From contig JABDJK010000068.1 in the NCBI GenBank assembly GCA_013002535.1, forward strand, positions 1 to 64,000: a DNA stretch of 64,000 nucleotides, in the 5' to 3' direction. Shown here in pieces: positions 27,459 to 35,453 of the stretch. The notes under the pieces were generated by a model, which worked only from the letters and a program-made list of their open reading frames with translations, was not told the DNA's origin and did not search any database. Within the stretch, counting starts at the first letter, position 1; each line of letters begins with the position of its first letter. Position numbers and translations under genes: made by a program. The stretch comes from Hyphococcus sp. (lineage in GTDB: Bacteria > Pseudomonadota > Alphaproteobacteria > Caulobacterales > Parvularculaceae).

Positions 27459-27761
27459 ATGAGCGACAAATTAACGCCGCAAGAACGCGACGAATTCCTC
27501 GCTGACGCGAATGGCTGGCTAACGACTAACGATCGCGATGCCGTCAAGAAAACGTTCGAACTTGCGAATTTCAAGACCGCTTGGGCCTTTATGAACTACA
27601 TCGCGCTCGCCGCCGAAAAAGCGGATCATCATCCGGAATGGTTCAATGTATATGGCAAGGTCGAAATCACGCTGACTTCGCACGATGTAAAGGGGTTGTC
27701 GAAGCGTGATATCGCCCTCGCGAAAGTTATTGACGAAGCGGCTGAAAGATATGGTTCTTGA
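27459..27761 (+). CDS. 4a-hydroxytetrahydrobiopterin dehydratase (PCD/DCoH)
   Basis: A 100-residue enzyme that dehydrates 4a-hydroxytetrahydropterin, recycling the cofactor of aromatic amino-acid hydroxylases. The signature [32 protein letters not shown] is complete, including the catalytic His-His pair. The ATG at 27459 has aaggga six bases upstream; an in-frame GTG 60 bases earlier has no such site. No phenylalanine hydroxylase gene lies nearby, so it may act as a general pterin-recycling enzyme. Confidence 0.94.
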   Translation: MSDKLTPQERDEFLADANGWLTTNDRDAVKKTFELANFKTAWAFMNYIALAAEKADHHPEWFNVYGKVEITLTSHDVKGLSKRDIALAKVIDEAAERYGS

Positions 27762-27861
27762 GCAATGTTAACGATGGATGGCCACAAAACAGCCGCATCA
27801 GCGCCGTTTGTGTGACAGACGCAGTTCGTAGTAAAAGATTGAAGATAAATGGGAAACAACG

Positions 27862-28557
27862 ATGGCTACAATAACCCTCGTCGATGATGATGAAAATATT
27901 CTGACGTCCGTTTCAATGGCGCTCGAGTCAGAAGGGCATACCGTAAACACTTTTGAAGACGGCGCCGCGGCGCTTGAGCATATCAACGCGACGCCGCCGG
28001 ATATGGTCGTCTCTGATATCAAAATGCCTACTATGGACGGCATGGAACTTTTGCGGCGGATCCGTCAGAATTCGAGTTTGCCGCTTATTTTTCTGACATC
28101 GAAGGACGAAGAAATAGACGAAGTATTGGGCCTGACCATGGGCGCCGATGACTATGTCAAAAAACCGTTCTCACAGCGACTACTGCTCGAACGCGTAAAT
28201 GCCGTCCTGCGCCGCATAGCAGCGAGCGCAACGCCGACGCCGGAAGAAGAAAAGAAGATTATGCGACGGGGCAGTCTGACAATGGATCCCTTGCGTCATT
28301 CATGTTTGTGGAAAGAACAGCCGGTTGTTTTGACAGTTACCGAATTTTTGATTTTGCAATCTCTGGCTGATCGTCCAGGTTTTGTAAAAAGCCGTGATCA
28401 GTTGATGGACGCTGCTTATGATGATCAAATCTATGTGGATGATCGAACCATAGACAGTCATATCAAACGCGTTCGCAAAAAGTTCCGCGTGGTCGATAAG
28501 GATTTCGATGCAATCGAAACACTCTATGGCGTTGGATACAAATACAAGGAAGACTAA
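27862..28557 (+). CDS. chvI: Response regulator ChvI
   Basis: A 231-residue OmpR-family regulator with an N-terminal receiver domain (acidic triad D8-D10, phospho-acceptor D52 in VVSDIKMP, switch Thr in FLTSKDE, Lys in VKKPFS) and a C-terminal winged helix ([42 protein letters not shown]). It controls envelope, acid and motility genes in alphaproteobacteria. It is six bases upstream of chvG, so the pair is an operon. The ATG is preceded by gggaaacaacg. Confidence 0.95.
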   Translation: MATITLVDDDENILTSVSMALESEGHTVNTFEDGAAALEHINATPPDMVVSDIKMPTMDGMELLRRIRQNSSLPLIFLTSKDEEIDEVLGLTMGADDYVKKPFSQRLLLERVNAVLRRIAASATPTPEEEKKIMRRGSLTMDPLRHSCLWKEQPVVLTVTEFLILQSLADRPGFVKSRDQLMDAAYDDQIYVDDRTIDSHIKRVRKKFRVVDKDFDAIETLYGVGYKYKED

Positions 28558-28563
28558 TCGGGA

Positions 28564-30282
28564 ATGACCGATTCCGGCGGTATGGTGCGAAAACGCCGTT
28601 CGCGCGTTGCTATATCGCGTTTGACGCTGACTATTGTTCTCGCAAACATAATCGGTCTCGTCATTCTTTTGCTTGGATCATTTGCGCTAACGCAATATCG
28701 CGACGGTTTGATCCAGGCGAAGTTTGAAGGTGTTCGCGCGCAATCACAGATTATCGCCGATATTTTAGCGCAAGTCGCTATCGACGAAACGTCCTGCCAG
28801 CCAGTCGAAGAAGAAGACATTCTTGAGCAAGGTGAAGCGACGTCGCTTTGCTCCCTCGCGTTGCGCCAGAATGACGTACGTGAAGTCTTTAATCGCATCT
28901 GGGACAGCTTCGAGGGGCGAGTACGGATTTTTAATGCGCCGCAAACCTTTGATGACCCGCCGGTTAAGAACGCGCTCGATTTGCTGATCGAAGATGTGGT
29001 CCTGCGTGAAGATGAGATCATTGCGGAGACCCTTGCGCCGATTAATCCTAGCGGTGAGCTGGAGCCTGTCCGCGACAGTCTCTGGACGCAGACGCTGGAA
29101 ATTTTCTCCAGAAGTTATCGACAACAAGCGGCGCGTCGTACAATTGAAGCGGAACTAAATGAAGCGCTGAACTCTTCGCCTTTCGCGGAGAACCCAGGCG
29201 CCGCATCAGTCCGCATCAATGAAGAGGGCGAACTCGTCGCGTCAGTTTCGGTGCCTATCCGCCGAGTGCAAGCCATTTACGGCGTCGTTACAACGGAGAT
29301 TGGCGGCATTGATGCACTCGTTGATGAGGCGCGATTGGCGATTTTACCGTTTTTTGGCCTCGCGTTTATTGCTGCGATTCTATCTTCGTTGATGCTCACG
29401 GCAACCATCGCGCAACCAATACGGCAACTTGCAATCGGCGCTGACAAAGTGCGCGAAGGCATCATGGCGGCCGGGCGCGCACGCATACCAGATTTCACAC
29501 ACCGCAAGGATGAAATTGGGGAATTGTCGGGTTCTTTGAAATCGATGACGCAAGCGATTTACGCTCGTATTGATGCGATCGAAAGTTTCGCGGCTGATGT
29601 CGCCCACGAACTTAAAAATCCGCTGACCTCGATTCGCAGTGCGGCTGAAACACTGACACTGGCCAAAACACCGGAACAACAGCAAAAATTGATGGCGGTT
29701 ATTCAAAAAGACGTGGCGCGGATGGATCGCTTGATAACCGACATTTCGAATGCTTCACGCATGGACGCGGAGCTTGCTCGTGAAACGCGCGAGGCCGTCG
29801 ATTTAACGTCGCTGATACGCGATATCTCTTCGCTTTATGGAGAAACCGCAAAAGACGGTGAACCAAGTGTTGAATTCAATCCGCCGGCGCAGGCCGTTTA
29901 TGTCCTCGGCAACCCGTCGGCATTGGGACAGGTTATTCGAAATCTCGTCGACAATGCGCGTTCATTCAGCCCGCCGGACAAGTCCATTCGCATTAATCTG
30001 ACCGGTCCGACGCAGAGCGCGAATTTTGCTCGTATTATTGTTGATGATGACGGCCCCGGTATTCCGCCCGATAATCTGGATGCAGTATTCAACCGTTTCT
30101 ATACGAAGCGGCCCCATGGCGCCGCCTTCGGTAATAATTCGGGGCTTGGGCTTTCGATTTCGCGGCAGATCGTAAATTCGCATAATGGTCGAATTTTTGC
30201 TGAAAATCGTCATGCAGACCCGCTCGACAAGACGAGCGCGCGTATCGGGGCCAGGTTTGTTGTTGAGCTCCCTGCAAATTAA
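28564..30282 (+). CDS. chvG: Sensor histidine kinase ChvG
   Basis: A 572-residue inner-membrane sensor kinase. TM1 is at about 18-42, followed by a large periplasmic sensor (about 45-255) containing the stimulus domain typical of ChvG, TM2 at 258-280, HAMP, then the HisKA motif with phospho-acceptor H348 in VAHELKNPLTS. HATPase motifs (N box LVDNARSFS, G1 DDDGPGIP, G2 GLGLSISRQIV) complete the catalytic domain. It lies between chvI and the PTS genes, the usual neighbourhood in alphaproteobacteria. Confidence 0.96.
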   Translation: MTDSGGMVRKRRSRVAISRLTLTIVLANIIGLVILLLGSFALTQYRDGLIQAKFEGVRAQSQIIADILAQVAIDETSCQPVEEEDILEQGEATSLCSLALRQNDVREVFNRIWDSFEGRVRIFNAPQTFDDPPVKNALDLLIEDVVLREDEIIAETLAPINPSGELEPVRDSLWTQTLEIFSRSYRQQAARRTIEAELNEALNSSPFAENPGAASVRINEEGELVASVSVPIRRVQAIYGVVTTEIGGIDALVDEARLAILPFFGLAFIAAILSSLMLTATIAQPIRQLAIGADKVREGIMAAGRARIPDFTHRKDEIGELSGSLKSMTQAIYARIDAIESFAADVAHELKNPLTSIRSAAETLTLAKTPEQQQKLMAVIQKDVARMDRLITDISNASRMDAELARETREAVDLTSLIRDISSLYGETAKDGEPSVEFNPPAQAVYVLGNPSALGQVIRNLVDNARSFSPPDKSIRINLTGPTQSANFARIIVDDDGPGIPPDNLDAVFNRFYTKRPHGAAFGNNSGLGLSISRQIVNSHNGRIFAENRHADPLDKTSARIGARFVVELPAN

Positions 30283-30299
30283 ACTTGCCAAAGTTTTTG
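30281..30299 (+). terminator. Weak hairpin between chvG and PTS genes
   Basis: Arms aaactt (30281-30286) and aagttt (30291-30296) flank a four-base loop, followed by further T. Placed right at the chvG stop, this short A/T-rich hairpin could give partial termination between the two-component and PTS genes. Its stability is low. Confidence 0.3.
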
Positions 30300-30352
30300 A
30301 GACATATCTAATTACTTGCTGAAGTCTGAGAGATTTGAGAGTTGGGCCGCAA

Positions 30353-30763
30353 ATGATCGGATTGGTAGTAGTGACACATGGGCGACTGGCGGAGGAATTT
30401 CTCTCCGCCGCCGAGCACGTTGTTGGTCCGCAGGAAAATGTCAAAGCCGTATCCATCGGGCCCGATGACGATATGGACAAACGGCGCCAAGATATTCTCG
30501 ACGCCGCGCAAAGCGTTGAAACTGGCGCCGGCGTAATAATTCTAACCGATATGTTTGGCGGGACGCCGTCTAACCTCGCAATATCCGTAATGGAAAAAGC
30601 AAAGGCTGAAGTGGTCGCCGGCATAAACCTCCCAATGTTAATCAAACTCGCCAGTGTCCGCGCGGACGATGATCTCGAAGAGGCAGTGAAGGCGGCGCAT
30701 GACGCTGGCCGAAAGTATATAAACGTCGCGTCTTGGGTATTGTCAGGCGAAGGTAGCGAGTAA
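30353..30763 (+). CDS. PTS mannose-type EIIA component
   Basis: A 136-residue EIIA of the mannose family (PF03610). The phosphorylated histidine is H9 in VVVTHGRLAEEFL, and TDMFGGTPSN is the second signature. The ATG at 30353 matches the family start; a TTG 18 bases earlier only adds a short leader. In alphaproteobacteria this EIIA works with HPr and EI in a regulatory, non-transporting phosphorelay. It is separated from HPr by three bases. The hprK gene normally placed just upstream is missing. Confidence 0.93.
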   Translation: MIGLVVVTHGRLAEEFLSAAEHVVGPQENVKAVSIGPDDDMDKRRQDILDAAQSVETGAGVIILTDMFGGTPSNLAISVMEKAKAEVVAGINLPMLIKLASVRADDDLEEAVKAAHDAGRKYINVASWVLSGEGSE

Positions 30764-30766
30764 CCC

Positions 30767-31057
30767 GTGGCGGGCGCCGACACAGGCGCTATCAGCGCCA
30801 TTGTTTCCATTCAAAATAAACTTGGTCTGCATATTCGGCCGTCGCGCTATCTTTCCGCTCTTGCAAAGTCCTGGGATGCGCAAGTCACGGTGCGCAACGG
30901 CGATCGCGAAGCAAGCGCTGATTCCCAGTTGGATCTTTTAATGCTTGTCGCGAGCGAGGGAACAGAACTGACAATTTCCGCGACTGGACCACAGGCAAAA
31001 GAAGCCGTCGATTCAATCGTAAAAATGATTGAAGACAAATTCGGCGAAGAAAGTTGA
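30767..31057 (+). CDS. ptsH: Phosphocarrier protein HPr
   Basis: A 96-residue HPr with a GTG start. H22 in LGLHIRPS is the site phosphorylated by EI (the family norm is LHARP). S53 in ADSQLDLLML aligns with the regulatory Ser46 of other HPr proteins that HprK phosphorylates. It follows the EIIA gene at three bases and ends 13 bases from the convergent efflux gene. Confidence 0.94.
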   Translation: MAGADTGAISAIVSIQNKLGLHIRPSRYLSALAKSWDAQVTVRNGDREASADSQLDLLMLVASEGTELTISATGPQAKEAVDSIVKMIEDKFGEES

Positions 31058-31070
31058 CTGACGGATTTCG

Positions 31071-32192
31071 TTAGACGCTGTTACTGGTTTGGATTTCTGA
31101 AATTGTCACCGACTGGCCATCGCGTAATCGTTCACCACCACGGATGACGACACTGTCGCCTGGCTCAACGTCGCCAATGACTTCTATGAAGTTGCCCTCC
31201 GCAGTCCCCAGTTCAACATCATAACGCTTGGCGTTATTTTCTTCGTCAATGACATAAACACTAATGCGATTGGCGCGCAGTACGAGCGCATCCCGCGGCA
31301 CCGCTGTAACGGCTCTGGGCGCGCCATTAGGCAAGCTTACCCGAACGGCGGACCCAATATACCAATTTGTATCAGGCAGCTCCATGCGCAATTCAAGCAT
31401 TCGCGACAAAGCGTCACCGACCGGGACCACTGCGCGTACAATAGCATCCATATTATCGGCGCCGTTTGAGACTTTAATTGTCGCGCCGGCGTCGATATTC
31501 CGCGCCAAGCCTGCAGGCGCACGGGCAGTGACTTCCAGCCTCCGCGTATCTACAAGCCGAACCAGCCCGACACCTGGATTGGCAAATTCGCCGACTTGCG
31601 ATTCTTGGCTGACGACACGTCCTGCAAAAGGCGCCACGACTTCTGTACGTGCAAGATTAATTTGCGCGCGTTGCAATGCAACTTCAGCTTGAGCGACGGA
31701 CTGCAGCGCCTCGTCACGGTTTGAGCGCATTTCATCAAGCGTCGCTTCAGATTCGCCAGCATCCTCGCCTAACCCAACATATCTTTTGTACAGGCTGTCG
31801 AGATAATTTGCGCGTGCGCGTAGGCGTTTAACATCAGCGGCGCTATTGTCACGTGACAACCGCGCGTCTGCGGGGTCGATACGCGCTACGACGTCGCCTT
31901 CTTCTACTTCTGCGCCGACTTCGGCAACCCATTCGATTACGCCGGAGGTTGCGGCCGCGACAAGGCTGTCGCGCGTCGACACCACAGAACCCGGCGTTTC
32001 TGATTGCGGCGCCAGCGTCCGCAATTCCGCTTTTGCAACTGTGACAGGCGCCGGCGGCGGTCCATTCTGCGCTTGTTCGCCGCCCCCGTCTTGCGCGTTT
32101 GCGCCAACGGAATTGCCATAGAAAAATGCGCCGGAGCCCGCCGCAACGAGAATGACGCTAGCCGCGCCCGCGATAATAAATTTTCGTTTCAT
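31071..32192 (-). CDS. RND efflux periplasmic adaptor (HlyD/MFP family)
   Basis: A 373-residue membrane-fusion protein linking an inner-membrane RND pump to the outer-membrane channel. An N-terminal hydrophobic anchor (about 5-27) is followed by a lipoyl/barrel-sandwich half (GVIEWVAEVGAEVEEGDVVARID), a helical hairpin (about 110-180), the second lipoyl half (VVAPFAGRVVSQESQVGEFANPG) and beta-barrel and membrane-proximal domains. It lies downstream of the RND pump gene in a two-gene operon; no outer-membrane channel gene is present here. Confidence 0.93.
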   Translation of the reverse strand: MKRKFIIAGAASVILVAAGSGAFFYGNSVGANAQDGGGEQAQNGPPPAPVTVAKAELRTLAPQSETPGSVVSTRDSLVAAATSGVIEWVAEVGAEVEEGDVVARIDPADARLSRDNSAADVKRLRARANYLDSLYKRYVGLGEDAGESEATLDEMRSNRDEALQSVAQAEVALQRAQINLARTEVVAPFAGRVVSQESQVGEFANPGVGLVRLVDTRRLEVTARAPAGLARNIDAGATIKVSNGADNMDAIVRAVVPVGDALSRMLELRMELPDTNWYIGSAVRVSLPNGAPRAVTAVPRDALVLRANRISVYVIDEENNAKRYDVELGTAEGNFIEVIGDVEPGDSVVIRGGERLRDGQSVTISEIQTSNSV

Positions 32193-32212
32193 GACAATAC
32201 CAGTTTCATTTT

Positions 32213-35200
32213 CTATTCGGCAGGTTGAGGAACGGTGCGCCCGCGGGGAAGGGTTGCCATCGCCGGTTGCGACCCGAGCTGCAGGAGCGCTGGCAACAAG
32301 AACAGCGTAAATATGGTCGAGACCGCCATGCCGCCAACGATTACGGTTGCAAGGCCGCGATAGATGAGGCTGCCGGCGCCGGGCGATAGGACAAGCGGCA
32401 ACATTCCCATGAGTGATGTTGATGTCGACATGAATATGGGGCGAATGCGCAGCGTTAGTGCTTCGCGTACGGCTTCCGGTCGCGACTTGCCTTGCGTTTC
32501 GGATGCTCGGGTTTGCGCAACAAGCAGGATGGCGTTGTTGACGACGAGCCCCAGCAGAATGATGAAGCCGATCATTCCCAATAAGTCGAGCGGAAGCGGG
32601 TTGACCAGATCCATGCCGCGTATTGCGAGAATGCCGCCAACCGTCGCCATCGGCAGCGTGATGATAACCAGCGCGGAATCTTTGACCGATTTGAAAAGCG
32701 CCGCCATGATCAAAAACAAGATCGCAATGGCAAGAAGGAAATTGCTGCCGAGATTTTTGACAGCGCGCGCCAATGAGTCCGCGTCACCGCCCCATTTCAT
32801 CGATGCGCCGGCTGGCAGCGCCGCATAGAGGTTAGCTTCCGCGCCTTCTTTCAGCGCTTCAACGGCTGGGCCGAGGGCGATGCCTTCAGGCGGCGTTATC
32901 CCAAGCGTAATTGTGCGGCGCGCATCCAGGCGACGAATTTGCTGTGGTCCAACGCCTCGGACAACGGTTACAAGTTCGCCCAAGGGAACAACCGCGCCGG
33001 ACGGCGTTGCGATCGGCGCCGTCTCCAAAAATTCCGGTTCCGACCATTCTTTGGCGCGCAAATAAATGTCCAGGCGTCCGTCTTCGTGGAAGAATTCACC
33101 GAGCCACTGCCCGTCGCCTAGAGCGCGTGCGGCGCGGGCGACTGCGTCGCGGGTCATGCCGACTTCGGCTATGCGTCGGTCATTGGGAATGAGACGTAGT
33201 TCCGGCGTCACAATTTGTGGGTCTGGATTGGGCCAGACTTGCGTTCCGGGCAGGGCGGCTTGAATAATTTCGATTGCCTCCGGAACTGCCGCGCCAAGTG
33301 CGTCGAAGTCGCTTGCTTGTAGTTGAAGCTGAATAGAGCCTTGCGCGCCCCAATTTCCAAACAGCGATCCCTGGCTTGCAAATGCGCGTGTGTCGGGGAA
33401 ACCAGCCAGTATTTCTTCGTTGACAATCTTGACCATCTCGTCGATGCGCGATTGGTCTTTGATGCGAATGCCGGTGTTGCCGCCCCATTCGCCGGAATAC
33501 AGGTAATAATTTCTGAGCGCTGGCTCTTTCTCGCCGTTCATATATGGCTCAAGGCGCTCAACGACGACCTCGGCGAATTCTTCCCGGATCATGTCGGCGC
33601 TGGCGCCAGATGGGAAGCCAACGAACGCATCAACCGCGTCGCGTTTTACCGGCGGCAAGTAATTCAATTGCGGCCACAGCAAAAACGAAATTGATATTGG
33701 GATAATCGTAAGGGCGCCGACCATTGAAAGCCGGCGTGAATTTGTCGATGTAACCGACATAATGAAATCAGCAATTCGGGTTGCGAATTCTGGTCGATCA
33801 CTCTTCGCCCCGGTGTCTTTTATGAACATCCTCGCGCCGGTCGGCAGCAATGTCACCGCCACAACCAAGCTGAATGAAACAGCGATCGCAATTGTAAGCG
33901 CGAGGTCAGCGAACAACTGCCCCTCAACATCCTCGAAGAACATGATCGGGATAAATATCGCGACTGTTGTGACCGTTGAGGCGAACAACGCTCCAAAGAC
34001 CTGACCAACAGCGCTCTCCGCAGCTTTGAACGGTGAATGTCCATCTTCGCGAAGCCGCACATAGTTTTCCAGAACAACAATAGCAGCATCCAGCACCATG
34101 CCGGTTGCAAAGGCTAACCCCGCGAGCGAAATAACATTGATCGATCTTCCGAATAAATTGAGCACGATAATTGTGGCGGTGAGACAAATAGGGATCGCCG
34201 CCGCAATCACGAATGTCGCCATCGTTCGGCGTAAGAATAACCAAAGGGCGCCGACGGCGAGCATGATCCCGAGCAACAAATTGTTCGTGAGCAAAGATAT
34301 CGCGCGTTTGATGAAGACCGAAGGGTCGAAGCTCTTCTGGATTGAATAGCCCATTTCGGCAAGCACGCCGTTGTTCAATTCATCCAGCACCTCGGTTAGC
34401 TCATCAATTGCCTCAAGCGTGTTCGAACCCGGTTCACGGATAACACGCATGCCAATTGCGGGGTTGCCGTTCTGATAGACAACGCCGCCGCGTCTATCCG
34501 GGCCGACAGTAACGTCGGCAACGTCGCCAAGCGTCACTGGCGCGCCATTGCGCCACGCAAGAATGGTGTTGTTCAATTGGTCCGCGGAAAAACGCCCCTC
34601 AAACCGCATTGTGTAATTTCGGCGCCCAACCTCAACTTGCCCGCCCGTGACGTCGGAAGATCGGTTTACATTTTGTGCGATGTCATCAAGAGAAATGCCA
34701 AGCTGCGCAGCAAGGAATGGATCAAATTCAATCCTGACAATTTCCTCGCCATCATCGGAATTGACATCCACCGACCCGACGCCGGGCACGGATTCAATTG
34801 CTGGTGCGATGCGTTGTTCGGCGAACTCCGAGAGCCGAACATCCGGGTTGGTATTATTCGGCAGCTTTTGCAGGAACAGGAATATCAGTGTTTCGCCGGA
34901 ACTACCTCCGCCGCCGCCAAGATTGACGCGCGGACGATCAGCTTCGGCCGGCAAGCCGCGAACTCTTTGAAGGCGTGAATTCACTTCCGTAAACGCCTGA
35001 TCCATGTCGGCGCCGAGCGAAAACTCGAGGTTCATCCAAACACCGCCCTGGTTCGACCAGGACTGCATTGATGTCATTCCGGGAATGCCGCGCAATTCGC
35101 GCTCAATCGGTTCGGTGATTTCACTTTCGACTTCGCGAGGCGATGCAGAACGCCAGCCGGTGAAGATGCCAATCTGGGGACGCTCAATCTGCGGGAACAG

Positions 35201-35305
35201 TTGAACCGGGAGACGCGAAATCGAGAGCGCGCCAAGCAAAGTGATAATCGCCAAAACGACGCCAGCGGCGGCGGGGTTATTAAGGCAGAGTCGCGTCAAT
35301 CCCAT
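32213..35305 (-). CDS. RND multidrug efflux permease (HAE1/AcrB family)
   Basis: A 1030-residue inner-membrane proton-driven exporter. The duplicated architecture is clear: an N-terminal helix, a periplasmic loop (ITEPIERELRGIPGM), a six-helix bundle with GMVLDAAIVVLENYVRL, then a second loop and second bundle ending in the LGLVVNNAILLVAQ motif and IYRGLATVIVGGMAVSTIFTLFLLPALL. The start at 35305 follows ggagag; an upstream in-frame start at 35383 adds an unaligned leader. Hydrophobe/amphiphile export is expected, but the substrates are unknown. Confidence 0.95.
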   Translation of the reverse strand: MGLTRLCLNNPAAAGVVLAIITLLGALSISRLPVQLFPQIERPQIGIFTGWRSASPREVESEITEPIERELRGIPGMTSMQSWSNQGGVWMNLEFSLGADMDQAFTEVNSRLQRVRGLPAEADRPRVNLGGGGGSSGETLIFLFLQKLPNNTNPDVRLSEFAEQRIAPAIESVPGVGSVDVNSDDGEEIVRIEFDPFLAAQLGISLDDIAQNVNRSSDVTGGQVEVGRRNYTMRFEGRFSADQLNNTILAWRNGAPVTLGDVADVTVGPDRRGGVVYQNGNPAIGMRVIREPGSNTLEAIDELTEVLDELNNGVLAEMGYSIQKSFDPSVFIKRAISLLTNNLLLGIMLAVGALWLFLRRTMATFVIAAAIPICLTATIIVLNLFGRSINVISLAGLAFATGMVLDAAIVVLENYVRLREDGHSPFKAAESAVGQVFGALFASTVTTVAIFIPIMFFEDVEGQLFADLALTIAIAVSFSLVVAVTLLPTGARMFIKDTGAKSDRPEFATRIADFIMSVTSTNSRRLSMVGALTIIPISISFLLWPQLNYLPPVKRDAVDAFVGFPSGASADMIREEFAEVVVERLEPYMNGEKEPALRNYYLYSGEWGGNTGIRIKDQSRIDEMVKIVNEEILAGFPDTRAFASQGSLFGNWGAQGSIQLQLQASDFDALGAAVPEAIEIIQAALPGTQVWPNPDPQIVTPELRLIPNDRRIAEVGMTRDAVARAARALGDGQWLGEFFHEDGRLDIYLRAKEWSEPEFLETAPIATPSGAVVPLGELVTVVRGVGPQQIRRLDARRTITLGITPPEGIALGPAVEALKEGAEANLYAALPAGASMKWGGDADSLARAVKNLGSNFLLAIAILFLIMAALFKSVKDSALVIITLPMATVGGILAIRGMDLVNPLPLDLLGMIGFIILLGLVVNNAILLVAQTRASETQGKSRPEAVREALTLRIRPIFMSTSTSLMGMLPLVLSPGAGSLIYRGLATVIVGGMAVSTIFTLFLLPALLQLGSQPAMATLPRGRTVPQPAE

Positions 35306-35453
35306 CGGAAAACTCTCCAATAATTCAACAATGATGGTGTACGCGCCCGAACTTAGTGTCCTCTTTTTCAAGAGGCCGCGCATCTGTTTATCGATGAAGT
35401 GGGGTTGATGTGCGGTGAACCGTCAGCATTCACCGCAAACGCAAAATTAACGT

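Noticed and set aside
29962-30810. A 282-codon minus-strand frame across chvG, EIIA and HPr, considered as the missing hprK
   Set aside because: It lacks the HprK P-loop and is Ser/Thr/Ala-rich as expected for antisense to three clear genes.
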